NCBI GenBank assembly: GCA_944387895.1
Contig: CALXGQ010000029.1
Span: 1 to 64,000 of the forward strand
DNA length: 64,000 bases
From: an uncultured Clostridia bacterium
Lineage (GTDB): Bacteria; Bacillota; Clostridia; Oscillospirales; QAKW01
Direction of reading: 5' to 3'
Shown piece after piece: positions 33,053-42,662 of this stretch. Numbering within the stretch: position 1 is the stretch's first letter; each line of letters starts with the position of its first letter. The position numbers and the translations under genes were made by a program. The notes beneath the pieces were generated by a model. It saw nothing but the letters and a program-made list of their open reading frames with translations, was not told the DNA's origin and searched no databases.

Positions 33053-34300
33053 ATGAACAGACGCATGAAAGCGCCGGTTATGGCGGTGCTGCTGATTTTG
33101 TGCCTTGCCCTTTTATTTGGATGTGTGTATCTGGCGGTTCAGCTTTTTCTGAATCATCAGGCCGACAGAATCAATGGAGAAATCTCTTTTACCAATTCCA
33201 TAGAAATCGGGGACGTTTACGAGCAATTCCTTTCCGCCGAGGAGCTGGCCGGTTATGAAAGCGCCTATGCCGCCGCTTCCGGTCAGTATTATAAGGAGGC
33301 CTTCACGGAGCGGCACGGCGCCGCCGGAGCCGCGGTATACAATGCGGTCTTTTATGCCCTGGATCATAGCTATGCGTATATCGCCGTGCCGCTGGCGCTC
33401 AGCGCGGATATGGATCTGATGGACGCTGTTTATTATGCGGTTTACGATCATCCGCTGCTGGAAGAGAACAGCACGGCGCAGCTATTTGCTTCTGAGCAGG
33501 CGTATTTCGGCCGCGACGTTTCCCGCAGGATCATCTATCTGCCGAGCATCAGCGCGGAGCGGCTGCAGGGCAAGGAAAAGGCGGTGGAAATCGCCGGGGA
33601 GATCGTGGCGGATATGCCGGCGGGGACCGATGCGGAATGCGCGCGGTATCTCTATCATTGGATCGTGGAGAACGTGCGGTATACCGAAAGCGCGGATTAT
33701 AACAGCACGAACCCCAACTATCTCTACGATGCTTTTGTGGAGAAGGAAACCAACTGCGACGGATTCAGCAACGCCTATACGCTGCTGATGAATCTGGCGG
33801 GGGTGGAATGCTTCAATGTCAGCGACGCTCCGGCGGAGGGCGAGGTGGGGCACACCTGGAACATTCTGAAGCTGGACGGCAAATATTATCATGCCGATCC
33901 CACAGCGGAAGCGGTGCTTTATCAGTATTATCAGGAGGATTTTTATCTGTATTTTGCCCGTTCGGCGGAGGCGGTTGGAAACGGCGTTTATGAAGAACGG
34001 ATCCGGGCGGTCGCGCCGCCCTGCATCGATCAGGATCGCGATCTGGACGGAATAGAGCTCTACATAAAAAACTGTCCGCCGGACGAGGCGGGAAAAACGG
34101 CGATCGATGCTGCCCGGCAGGCGCTGGAAAACGGACGCCGGCGGATTGTGCTGCGCTGCGACGCCTTTCCGGACTATACCTGGGCGGAGCAGGTGCAGCT
34201 GGTGGAAGAGTGGATGACGCCCTGCGCGGTAGATCTCACCGTCTGCTCCCTTGCACCGAAATATTGCGTGATCTATCGCGGCATGCAGGATTTTTCGTAA
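33053..34300 (+). CDS. membrane-anchored transglutaminase-like protein
   Basis: 415 residues from ATG at 33053 (GGGGAG at correct spacing). An N-terminal hydrophobic anchor (~10-34) contains LLFGC, which resembles a lipobox but continues hydrophobic (VYLAVQLFL), so a signal anchor is equally likely. The transglutaminase-like core (~195-290) holds a Cys-His-Asp triad in ETNCDGFSNAYTLLM, VGHTWNILKLDGKYYHADPT. The C-terminal ~110 residues are a separate alpha/beta segment. Probably extracellular and acting on cell-wall or secreted proteins; catalytic activity (protease, amidase or cross-linker) cannot be decided. Confidence 0.8.
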   Translation: MNRRMKAPVMAVLLILCLALLFGCVYLAVQLFLNHQADRINGEISFTNSIEIGDVYEQFLSAEELAGYESAYAAASGQYYKEAFTERHGAAGAAVYNAVFYALDHSYAYIAVPLALSADMDLMDAVYYAVYDHPLLEENSTAQLFASEQAYFGRDVSRRIIYLPSISAERLQGKEKAVEIAGEIVADMPAGTDAECARYLYHWIVENVRYTESADYNSTNPNYLYDAFVEKETNCDGFSNAYTLLMNLAGVECFNVSDAPAEGEVGHTWNILKLDGKYYHADPTAEAVLYQYYQEDFYLYFARSAEAVGNGVYEERIRAVAPPCIDQDRDLDGIELYIKNCPPDEAGKTAIDAARQALENGRRRIVLRCDAFPDYTWAEQVQLVEEWMTPCAVDLTVCSLAPKYCVIYRGMQDFS

Positions 34301-34316
34301 AAAATGATAGAATCGA

Positions 34317-34345
34317 TTGAAATAATATTAAAATAGTTGTAGAAT
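34317..34345 (+). promoter_or_regulatory. promoter for the large secreted protein gene
   Basis: TTGAAA (34317-34322), 17-nt spacer, TAGAAT (34340-34345), the same box pair as the efp promoter. Confidence 0.65.
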
Positions 34346-34378
34346 ATAATTGATTATTCCATGAAAGTGAGCGATAGA

Positions 34379-37300
34379 ATGAAAAAGCAAAACCGGTTTA
34401 TTTCAGCGCTGACCATTATCATTTTGATCTTTTCCTTTTGCTCCGGGATCACGGTGGCCGATGGGTCGCTGGAAATTCCGGAGGACGTAGCGGATTTTGA
34501 TACCTACGATACGATGCAGGGCGTCGCGTGGGATTCCGCGGTGGAAGGGCTTCCGATCGGAAGCGCCTATCATGCGTATTGGGATGGCCAGGCCTATACC
34601 TTTATGGTAGGGGTCGATGTTTTTGCAACCTTTGAAGCCGCCTATGCGGCGTCCAAGGCGGCGGTGCCGACCATCTTTGCCCTGCCCGGAAAGCACGAAA
34701 GCATAACGCTGACCGGTCCGGTCCATCTTTACGGCTATTATTATCAGGTGGATCCCAATGTCCGCCATGAGGATGAAACGATCTGCCCGTCCCTGAACCA
34801 GAGCCGGGAAGAGGATATGGAAAGCAGCATCGGCAACATTTCCGTTGCGGCCGGTGTGACGGGAGAGATCGAAATATGCGGCATAGAGCTGCGGGGCGTT
34901 TTTGAAGATTACGAGCGGAAAATCAGCGGCGTTCCCACCGAGATTACGCTGGAGAATATCATTGTCCGCCAGGAAAGCGGAATCGCCTCGGGAAGCTGGG
35001 CGTTTAACCTGCTGAATCAAAATGCGGTGGATACCACCACCGCGTCCGCGGTGAATCAGGATTCCTTTACGCTGCTCAACTGCCGGATCGAGCATCTTGT
35101 TACCAACCGGATCTTCTCCAATATGATCCCCACGCGGTTTACGGTGGACGGCCTGGTTACGGCGGCCGGCTGCACGGCCTTTTTCGGCTATGCCCAGTGG
35201 CGCCGCTACCGGGAAAATGCCGTCTTTACCATGCAGAACTGCTATTTTGATCAGTTTGCATCCAGAGAGGGGCATATCAATTACTTCTTTTATATGGAGG
35301 GGCTGAATAAATTCAACGGCGACTGCACCATCACCATCGCCGATAACGTGTTCACGGGCGACGCCGATTATATGGTGGGCTTGTATGTCAAAAAAGGCTA
35401 CGACATCACCCTCTCCGGCAACACCTTTATCGCCGAAACCTCCGCCGGCCGGGAGCCCTTTTACTGGAATATCGGCTACGATAACAATTTGTATTCGGAT
35501 TATGAAGCAAATGCAAATGTTTCGTCGGTGGATCTTTCCGATCGAGTCACGATCACCAAAAACCGCTTCGTCGGGTATAATTCCTTCCAAAACGTGGTCA
35601 ACAGCAAGACGGTTTTTGATCTTTCCGATAACTTCTTTACCACCGATCTGGAGCACTACAGAACCGTCATCGGCACCGCGCCTATTAAGGGCGATGGCGT
35701 CACGTCGCGCACCTTCTGGGCGGATTTTGATTGCCAGGTGCCCGGCTCCACCGTTCCGGAGCTGACCTTCGGCGGCGCCTTTTCCGGCAGCGGAACGACC
35801 TATACGCTTTATACCGCAACGAAGAAGGTAGATCTTTGCGCCAGCGGACTGACCTATCCGGCCGGGACCAAGATGGCGCTTTCCAACGGTTCCCCGCTGA
35901 CGGCGGTTTCCTGCTCCGAAGGCAGCAACAGCATCAGGCTGACGGTTTATTCCTACGACAATACTGCAACCAGGCAGTATACGCTGCAAATTTACTGCAA
36001 AACCGGGCAGAGCGAAGCGATGGACCGGCTGCATATCGCGCGGATCCGGCTGCTGAGCGGCTGCTATACCGATCAATCTCTGGTGGGATACAGCGATTGC
36101 ATCGATGCGCTGTGGGCGGCTGTGCAGAGCGGAACCGGAACCACGCAGGCGCTGGCCGCTCTGGACGAAGCGGAAGCGGCTCTGGTGTATAAAAGCGGAG
36201 CGCAGGCCGATTTCAAATATTATTCTTATTTCTCCGATCTGAAAAGGTTTTATATCGCGGATACCGCAGGCTGGAAAACCCTGATCGAGCAGGTTCATGC
36301 CAACAACGATCTTTATGGCGTAATCATCTCGCTGACTGCCGATCTGGATTTCGGCGGGGCGACGATCCGGCCGGTGGGCGGATGCTATGAAACCGATACG
36401 CCGACAGATAACGCGATCTTTTGTGGCACGCTCAACGGCAATAATCATACCATCGAAAATTTTGTCATCAATGAACCGGAGAGCTATGGCGTCGGTCTTT
36501 TCGGCCGCACCCTCGGCGCGACGATTCGTGATCTGCAGGTCGGCAGCGGAACCGTCACCGGCTACGATAAGGTGGGCGGCATCGCCGGCTTTGCCGATAG
36601 TTCGGCGCTGATCAACTGCTCCAATAAGGCCGATGTCGTCGGTGTGAGCGGGGTAAACGGAATCGGAGGCATCACCTCTCAGGCTCGGATGAGCTGGAAC
36701 CCCAATACCGGCAGAAGCCTGGCGGCGGAGATCCGGAGCTGCATCAATTACGGCAGCGTAACCAGCACCAAAGGCCGTGCCTGCGGCATTATTGCATGGG
36801 GGCAGTCCAGCGCCGTTCAAAAATACTGCGTCAACTATGGGGCGTTGAACGGGACGTCGAACGATCCTTTCGGGATGTATAGCGTAACGGATCTGAGCAG
36901 GCTGGTGGTGAACTGCTATTACAGCGGCGCGGCCGGAACCAGCGGCACCGATCTTGCCGGCCAGAACCTGAAAGAGGTGGCGCACATCTGTTCGCTGAAC
37001 CTTCTGGATGATAAACTGGTGATTTCCGGCAGCGGCGAAAAGGTTTACCGTGCGCTGCTGCAATGGTCGGAAGGCTACGCCCGGTTCTATGGCTTTTACG
37101 GCGAACAGATCGCCTTTGATATTCCGGGCTATGCTGTCACGACCGTTGTATATAGAGGAAGCGAGCGTCCCCTCTCGGGTCTTTACATCACCAACGACTG
37201 CACCATGACCGGCACCCCTCTTGCGTATCACTATAAGATCCGGTATGTTATCAACGGCGGCTCATTCCGGGAAACGCCGATCTACAGCTATTGCGTGGAT

Positions 37301-39856
37301 GAAACGGTAACGCTGCCCGGCGGAAGCATGATCGAGAAGGACGGCTATGTTTTTGCAGGCTGGTATACTTCATCGAATTTCTCCGGTGAGCGGGTGCTTT
37401 CCATTCCTGAAGGAGCCATGAAGGATTATGTGTTCTACGCCAAATATGCGGCCATCGACCGGTATATTTCAACCGCCGATCAGCTGGTTACGCTGGCGCG
37501 GGATGTCAACAACGGCAACAGCCTGGCCAATAAGGCGGTGGTGATCACCGCGGATATCGATCTTTCCGGGATCAGCTTCCCCGGCATCGGCAATTCCACG
37601 TCCAGGCCCTTTGCCGGCGTTCTTGCCGGCGGCGGGCACAGCATAACCGGCCTTTCCGTATCCGCTACCTCGGCGGGGCTGATCGGCGTTCTGGCGGAAA
37701 CGGGGATCGTTTCCGAGTTGGAGGTGCAGGGCAATGTGAGCGGCAAAATAGCCGGCGGGATCGTGGGCAATAATCAGGGCGGCCTGATCGAGAATTGCAG
37801 CTTCAACGGCAATGTTTCCTCTTCTGCCACCGAGATCCGGGTCGTCAGCCAGAATCTCCGGATAAATTCCAGTAAAAATGTCATCAGCATCGAAGAGCGG
37901 CACGAAGGGCTGCGGAATATCATCAAGAGCCAGAACCCGGATATCATCGGGTTCCAGGAGGCGGATAAAACCTGGGAATCTTATCTGAAGAGCGACTACA
38001 GCGAATATAATTATGTCTGGTACTGGCGCGGAATCGGCAATCAGAGCAAGGAAAACGAAGCAACGCCGATTTTCTACAAAAAGGATAAATTCAATCTGCT
38101 GGATCAGGGGCGTTTCTGGCTGTCGGATACGCCGGATCAGCCGTCCTACTGCTTTAATGAAGATATGAACCGGATTGTGATCTGGGTCAAGCTTCAGGTC
38201 AAGGAAACCGGGGAAATATTTTATTATTTCAACACCCACTTCTCGTTGGACAATACTTCCCGGTTCCAAAGTGAGCAGGTGCTCCGGGAGCGGGTCCTTT
38301 CCAAGGTCGGTGATCAGACGCCCTTCTACATCACGGCTGATTTCAATATGCAGTCCTCTGAAAATACATATCAGAATATGACGACGTGGTGTACCGATAT
38401 GGCTCTTGCGGCGGAGGTAGATGAAACCAATAATTCCGGAACCTTCGCTCCCAGTTTTCAGCCGACGCCCGCTAATATGCGGATCGATATGGGGTTCTAT
38501 AATGAAGATGCAGGCACCGTTCCGTATTATAAAGTTATTTTGGACACCATCACGGTGAACGGAAAGGAATATGCGCCTTCCGACCATTTCGGCGTATTTT
38601 TCCGCACCCGGCTGCAAAGCGCGTCCGGCGGAATCTGCGGCAACAACATGGGCGAGATCTGGGCCTGCGCGGCGTCGAACGGCGGAACCGCCGGGGTCTA
38701 CGGCGGAGTGATTGCCGGTGAGAACCGGGGCATGATCCATTCCTATAACGTCAGCGGCGGCGCTGGTGTTGGCAAGGAATACGGATCGGAAACTTCCAAT
38801 ATTTATACGGCATCCAGCGTGGAAGAAGGCGTGGTGCTGCTCAATCGGCAGGCCGGCAGAATGCTCTGGGGTGTCAAGGACGGTGCGATCACCTTCTTGC
38901 CGGAGGGAGAAACGATCTATTATGCGCAGTTTTTGAACCTGAACGGCTCGGTTTTCCGCAGAGGGTATTATACGGAAGCGGAAATCAACGCCTTTGATCC
39001 GGGCTTTACTACCGACACAACGACCTTCGATAGCTGGAAGTGGTCCATCAGCGGCGATACCGTCACCCTGACGCCCTCCATGCGCGTGGTGGCTTATCGC
39101 GTAAAATTCCTTAATCGGCAGGGCGCAGTCGTGGAAGAGCAGATCGTGCAGCGGGGTGGTTCTGCAACCCTCCCGGAGCTGAGCGATGAGGACGGCTGGG
39201 TGTTCCTCGGCTGGAGCAGCGATCTATCGGTCGTTTTGAAGGATCAGACCGTCCAGTCCCTCTGGGCGGAGCAGGGGAGCTTTACGCTCACCCTTCAGAT
39301 CCAAGGCAAGGGCACGCTGCTGATGAACGGCAGCCCGGTGACGAACGGATCCGAGGTCACAGCCTCGGCGGGAACCTCCTTCCGCTTTACCGCCGATTCC
39401 GGCGAGATCCTCTGCTGGCAGGATGAATCCGGGACCATTCTGAGCGAAAGCGACGTTTATTCCTTTGCCCTTACCAAAAATACCGTTTTGACCGCGGTCT
39501 TTAAGACCATCGGCACCGTGGAAACGGTGCCGGAGCTGCCGGAGGATCCGGCATATCAGCAGCCGGAGGATGATGCGATGATCGCGTTGTCGGATGAGCT
39601 GGTTCTCACCCGGAATGTGCAGGGCGATTACGCGGTTTTGGGAAGCGGCATTATCTATACCGATAGCGCCGCCAGAATGCTGGTTCTGGAAGCAGCCGAT
39701 GGGGAAATCGTCTTCACCGCCGCCGCCACCTCCCTGAGCCGCAGAGGAAGCACCGCCTTTGACGTGGACGCCGGATACGTGCGCGGCTATCTGGTGCTGC
39801 TCAACGAAAGAACGGGCGAAACGGTGATTCAATACACCGATGTTTTGGTAAGATAA
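34379..39856 (+). CDS. large secreted multidomain protein: beta-helix, GLUG repeats, InlB-like repeat and nested EEP nuclease/phosphatase domain
   Basis: 1825 residues from ATG at 34379 (GAAAGTGAG upstream; ATG 34361 lacks a site). Signal peptide KKQNRFISALTIIILIFSFC. Then (approximate residues) a right-handed beta-helix-like region (75-450), a short linker, a first GLUG region (~620-860), an InlB B-type repeat with GYVFAGWYTSSNFSGE (~950-1025), a second GLUG region (~1035-1150), an endonuclease/exonuclease/phosphatase domain (~1155-1410) with VSQNLRIN, IGFQEA, YFNTHFSL, ITADFNMQ and SDHFGVF, a resumed GLUG repeat (GGICGNNMGEI), and Ig/InlB-like C-terminal repeats. No LPXTG, SLH or dockerin is seen, so surface attachment is unclear. 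Possible extracellular DNase, phosphatase or adhesin. Confidence 0.8.
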   Translation: MKKQNRFISALTIIILIFSFCSGITVADGSLEIPEDVADFDTYDTMQGVAWDSAVEGLPIGSAYHAYWDGQAYTFMVGVDVFATFEAAYAASKAAVPTIFALPGKHESITLTGPVHLYGYYYQVDPNVRHEDETICPSLNQSREEDMESSIGNISVAAGVTGEIEICGIELRGVFEDYERKISGVPTEITLENIIVRQESGIASGSWAFNLLNQNAVDTTTASAVNQDSFTLLNCRIEHLVTNRIFSNMIPTRFTVDGLVTAAGCTAFFGYAQWRRYRENAVFTMQNCYFDQFASREGHINYFFYMEGLNKFNGDCTITIADNVFTGDADYMVGLYVKKGYDITLSGNTFIAETSAGREPFYWNIGYDNNLYSDYEANANVSSVDLSDRVTITKNRFVGYNSFQNVVNSKTVFDLSDNFFTTDLEHYRTVIGTAPIKGDGVTSRTFWADFDCQVPGSTVPELTFGGAFSGSGTTYTLYTATKKVDLCASGLTYPAGTKMALSNGSPLTAVSCSEGSNSIRLTVYSYDNTATRQYTLQIYCKTGQSEAMDRLHIARIRLLSGCYTDQSLVGYSDCIDALWAAVQSGTGTTQALAALDEAEAALVYKSGAQADFKYYSYFSDLKRFYIADTAGWKTLIEQVHANNDLYGVIISLTADLDFGGATIRPVGGCYETDTPTDNAIFCGTLNGNNHTIENFVINEPESYGVGLFGRTLGATIRDLQVGSGTVTGYDKVGGIAGFADSSALINCSNKADVVGVSGVNGIGGITSQARMSWNPNTGRSLAAEIRSCINYGSVTSTKGRACGIIAWGQSSAVQKYCVNYGALNGTSNDPFGMYSVTDLSRLVVNCYYSGAAGTSGTDLAGQNLKEVAHICSLNLLDDKLVISGSGEKVYRALLQWSEGYARFYGFYGEQIAFDIPGYAVTTVVYRGSERPLSGLYITNDCTMTGTPLAYHYKIRYVINGGSFRETPIYSYCVDETVTLPGGSMIEKDGYVFAGWYTSSNFSGERVLSIPEGAMKDYVFYAKYAAIDRYISTADQLVTLARDVNNGNSLANKAVVITADIDLSGISFPGIGNSTSRPFAGVLAGGGHSITGLSVSATSAGLIGVLAETGIVSELEVQGNVSGKIAGGIVGNNQGGLIENCSFNGNVSSSATEIRVVSQNLRINSSKNVISIEERHEGLRNIIKSQNPDIIGFQEADKTWESYLKSDYSEYNYVWYWRGIGNQSKENEATPIFYKKDKFNLLDQGRFWLSDTPDQPSYCFNEDMNRIVIWVKLQVKETGEIFYYFNTHFSLDNTSRFQSEQVLRERVLSKVGDQTPFYITADFNMQSSENTYQNMTTWCTDMALAAEVDETNNSGTFAPSFQPTPANMRIDMGFYNEDAGTVPYYKVILDTITVNGKEYAPSDHFGVFFRTRLQSASGGICGNNMGEIWACAASNGGTAGVYGGVIAGENRGMIHSYNVSGGAGVGKEYGSETSNIYTASSVEEGVVLLNRQAGRMLWGVKDGAITFLPEGETIYYAQFLNLNGSVFRRGYYTEAEINAFDPGFTTDTTTFDSWKWSISGDTVTLTPSMRVVAYRVKFLNRQGAVVEEQIVQRGGSATLPELSDEDGWVFLGWSSDLSVVLKDQTVQSLWAEQGSFTLTLQIQGKGTLLMNGSPVTNGSEVTASAGTSFRFTADSGEILCWQDESGTILSESDVYSFALTKNTVLTAVFKTIGTVETVPELPEDPAYQQPEDDAMIALSDELVLTRNVQGDYAVLGSGIIYTDSAARMLVLEAADGEIVFTAAATSLSRRGSTAFDVDAGYVRGYLVLLNERTGETVIQYTDVLVR

Positions 39857-39857
39857 C

Positions 39858-41342
39858 ATGAAAAAATACATTGTTGCGCTGGATCAGGGAACCACCAGCT
39901 CCCGGTGCATCATCTTTGACCGGGAACTGAACATTGTTTCTGTTGCCCAGAAGGAGCTTCAGGTTTTTTATCCTCAACCCGGCTGGGTCGAGCAGCGGCC
40001 GCTGGATATCTGGGTGACCCAATACGGCGTTTTGACGGAAGCGCTCCTCTCCGGTGGGATTTCGCCGGAGGAGATCGCCGGGATCGGCATTACCAACCAG
40101 CGGGAAACCACCGTTGTCTGGGATCGGGAGAGCGGAGAACCGGTCTGCAACGCGATCGTCTGGCAATGCCGCCGCACGGCTGATTTTTGCAGAGAGCTGG
40201 AGGAACGGGAAGGGGACTATATTCGGGCACATACCGGACTTCTGGCGGATCCTTATTTTTCCGCCACAAAGCTGCATTGGATCCTTCATCATGTGGAAGG
40301 CGCTTTGGAAAAAGCGCAGGCGGGGCGGCTGCTTTTCGGCACCGTGGATACCTATCTGGTATGGAAGCTGACAGGCAGCCGGGTTCACGCCACGGATTAT
40401 ACCAACGCCTCCCGGACGATGCTTTATGATATTCACCGCCGTTGCTGGGATCGGCATCTGCTGGAGCTGCTGGAGATCCCGGCCTGTATGCTGCCGGAGG
40501 TGCGGCCTTCGGCCGGCGACTTCGGCATGGCGGACGTGATGGGAACGCCCGTTCCCATCACCGGGATCGCCGGCGATCAGCAGGCGGCGTTGTTCGGGCA
40601 TTGCGGATTTCAGTCCGGGGATTTGAAAGCCACTTACGGCACCGGCTGTTTTGTTCTGATGAATATGGGGCAGCAGCCGCCACGGCTGGAGAACACCGGC
40701 GGCCTGCTGACGACCCTCGGCGCCATGCCGGACGGTTCGCCCTGCTATTGCCTGGAGGGCAGCGTCTTTATCGGCGGAGCGGTTGTGCAGTGGCTGCGGG
40801 ATGAAATGAAGCTGATCAACGATTCGGCCGACAGCGCTTATTTTGCTTCCAAAGTAAAGGATAGCGGCGGCGTGATGGTGGTGCCGGCCTTTACCGGGCT
40901 CGGTGCGCCTTATTGGGATAGCGATGTCCGCGGCGCGGTGCTTGGCATGACCCGCGGAACCAACCGCAACCATTTGATCCGCGCCTGCCTGGAATCGATC
41001 GCCTATCAGACGGCCGACGTGTTAAAGACGATGGAGCAGGCTCTGGGCACACCCGTCCGGCTCCTTCGGGTGGACGGCGGCGCAACGGCCAATCCCGTTT
41101 TGATGCAGTTTCAGGCGGATATTCTGCAGGCGGAGGTCTGCCGTCCGCTGATCAGCGAAACAACCGCGCTGGGCGCGGCTTTTCTCGCCGGGCTTTCCGC
41201 CGGCTTTTTCCGGGACGCCGGGGAATTGGCGGCAAAATTGCAGATCCTTCAGCGCTGGACGCCCGCCATCGGCGCAGATGAGGCGGCGGCTCTGATGGCT
41301 CGCTGGAAAAAAGCGGTGGAAGCCGCCCGGGTCTTTAAATAG
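39858..41342 (+). CDS. glpK: glycerol kinase
   Basis: 494 residues, near the family's ~500. FGGY kinase: N-terminal DQGTTSSRCIIFD, GWVEQRPLDIW, TNQRETTVVWDR, the substrate site WQCRRTADFC, then YTNASRTMLYDI, GIAGDQQAALFGHCG, the FGGY signature region GTGCFVLMN and the C-terminal ATP site GLGAPYWDSDVRG and DGGATANPVLMQFQADIL. It phosphorylates glycerol to glycerol 3-phosphate. It starts only 1 base after the stop of the large secreted protein gene, with a weak ribosome binding site, so co-transcription or coupling is possible although the two functions look unrelated. No glpF or glpD is adjacent. Confidence 0.95.
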   Translation: MKKYIVALDQGTTSSRCIIFDRELNIVSVAQKELQVFYPQPGWVEQRPLDIWVTQYGVLTEALLSGGISPEEIAGIGITNQRETTVVWDRESGEPVCNAIVWQCRRTADFCRELEEREGDYIRAHTGLLADPYFSATKLHWILHHVEGALEKAQAGRLLFGTVDTYLVWKLTGSRVHATDYTNASRTMLYDIHRRCWDRHLLELLEIPACMLPEVRPSAGDFGMADVMGTPVPITGIAGDQQAALFGHCGFQSGDLKATYGTGCFVLMNMGQQPPRLENTGGLLTTLGAMPDGSPCYCLEGSVFIGGAVVQWLRDEMKLINDSADSAYFASKVKDSGGVMVVPAFTGLGAPYWDSDVRGAVLGMTRGTNRNHLIRACLESIAYQTADVLKTMEQALGTPVRLLRVDGGATANPVLMQFQADILQAEVCRPLISETTALGAAFLAGLSAGFFRDAGELAAKLQILQRWTPAIGADEAAALMARWKKAVEAARVFK

Positions 41343-41355
41343 GATTTTATCAGGG

Positions 41356-41397
41356 AAACTGCCTGTTGAGCGCCCTGCGGCGCGGCAGGCAGTTTTT
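41356..41397 (+). terminator. intrinsic terminator after glpK
   Basis: AAACTGCCTG / CAGGCAGTTT stem with an inner CGCC / GGCG hairpin, then T5. Confidence 0.88.
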
Positions 41398-41421
41398 ATG
41401 CGGATTTTCAAAAAACAAAAG

Positions 41422-41459
41422 GGATTTCCTTTCGGCAGGCGTCCGAAATAGGGAAATCC
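41422..41459 (+). promoter_or_regulatory. strong hairpin in the leader of the RNA methyltransferase gene
   Basis: GGATTTCC-TTTCGG pairs with CCGAAA-(tag)-GGAAATCC: 14 bp with one 3-nt bulge and a 7-nt loop, ending 9 bases before CAGGAGG. It has no T-run, so it is not a standard terminator. Confidence 0.6.
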
Positions 41460-41479
41460 ATGCAATCAGGAGGAAAATT

Positions 41480-42601
41480 ATGGAGCAGATCAAATGTTGC
41501 GTGCCCTGTCTTTTTGGGCTGGAGGCGCTGGTGGCGCAGGAACTGAAAAAAATCGGCGCCGCCGACGTCCGGGCTGAGAACGGCAGAGTGTATTTCACCG
41601 GCACGCGGGAAACGGTGGTCGACGCCAATCTCTGGCTCCGCACCGGTCAGCGCGTTGAGCTGGTGCTGGGGGAATTTACGGCGCGGAGCTTTGAAGAGCT
41701 GTTTGATCAGACCTGCGCGCTGCCCTGGGAGCAATGGATCCCGGAAAACGGCCGGTTCCCCGTCAAGGGTCATGCCCTCAATTCCCGCCTCCATAGCGTT
41801 CCGGATTGTCAATCGATCATCAAGAAAGCCGTTGTCCGCCGCTTGGGCAAGGTCTACGGGCGGGAAATCTTTGGGGAGGAGGGCGCCCTCTTTGGGATCC
41901 GATTCTCTATTTTCAAAGACCGGGCGACCTTGATGCTGGATACCTCGGGTCAGGCGCTCCATAAGCGGGGATACCGCCCGGCGGCGCAGCCGGCGCCGAT
42001 CCGGGAAACGCTGGGCGCCGCCCTCTGCATGATCGCCCGGCCGTATCCCGATACGGTTTTGTACGACCCCTTTTGCGGCAGCGGAACGCTGCTGATTGAA
42101 GGGGCGATGCTGACCCGGAACATGGCGCCCGGCCTGAATCGCGGCTTTGCCGCCGAAAACTGGCCCGCTTTTCCGCGAGCGTTATGGCAGGAGCGCCGCA
42201 GCGCCGCCCGCAGGGCGGCGACGCCCGGAATCCCCTTTCGGGGCGTCGGCTCGGATATCGATCCGAAGATGGCTGGGATCTCCGCCGATAATGCCAAGCG
42301 CGCCGGCGTTTCCGACTGCCTGCAGTTCTTCACGGCGGACATCCGGTCTTTTGCGCCGGAAACGCCCCGGGGCATGGTGATCACCAACCCGCCTTATGGC
42401 GAGCGGCTGCTGGATCAGGAGCAGGCGAGAGCCCTTTATCAGGAGATGGGGCGGGTCTTTTTGAAAAAGCCCGGCTGGCGCTATTATATCATCGCCCCGG
42501 ATCAGGAATTTGAACGTATCTTTGGGCGCCCGGCGGATAAGCGCCGCAAGCTCTATAACGGGATGCTGGAATGTAATTATTATCAATATTTCAAATATTG
42601 A
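41480..42601 (+). CDS. THUMP-domain class I SAM-dependent RNA methyltransferase (RlmL/RlmK type)
   Basis: 373 residues from ATG at 41480 after CAGGAGGAAAA. N-terminal ferredoxin-like/THUMP region (~1-160; CCVPCLFGLEALVAQELKKIG, VDANLWLRTGQRV), then a methyltransferase: SAM motif YDPFCGSGTLLIEGAML (~195-211), GSDIDPKM and the catalytic NPPYGERL motif (NPPY) of N2-guanine methyltransferases. Family members modify 23S rRNA G2445-type positions. The single-domain form (no RlmK fusion) is usual in Firmicutes. The C-terminus ends KLYNGMLECNYYQYFKY, as in homologues. Confidence 0.93.
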   Translation: MEQIKCCVPCLFGLEALVAQELKKIGAADVRAENGRVYFTGTRETVVDANLWLRTGQRVELVLGEFTARSFEELFDQTCALPWEQWIPENGRFPVKGHALNSRLHSVPDCQSIIKKAVVRRLGKVYGREIFGEEGALFGIRFSIFKDRATLMLDTSGQALHKRGYRPAAQPAPIRETLGAALCMIARPYPDTVLYDPFCGSGTLLIEGAMLTRNMAPGLNRGFAAENWPAFPRALWQERRSAARRAATPGIPFRGVGSDIDPKMAGISADNAKRAGVSDCLQFFTADIRSFAPETPRGMVITNPPYGERLLDQEQARALYQEMGRVFLKKPGWRYYIIAPDQEFERIFGRPADKRRKLYNGMLECNYYQYFKY

Positions 42602-42621
42602 TGGGTTTCTGTTAAAATCAT

Positions 42622-42655
42622 AACGGCCGCAGGCGAAAAAGCCTGCGGCCGTTTG
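42622..42655. terminator. bidirectional intrinsic terminator
   Basis: ACGGCCGCAGGC / GCCTGCGGCCGT, a perfect 12-bp stem around GAAAAA, between the converging methyltransferase and gltD genes. Confidence 0.88.
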
Positions 42656-42662
42656 CTATAGA

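Noticed and set aside
33053-33160. Lipobox LLFGC in the transglutaminase-like protein
   Set aside because: Hydrophobic sequence continues for another 9 residues after the Cys, which fits a transmembrane anchor better than a cleaved lipoprotein signal; kept only as an alternative.
34403-37231. Minus-strand frame of ~940 codons opposite the large secreted protein
   Set aside because: Composition typical of an antisense shadow; the sense frame carries a signal peptide and repeat domains.
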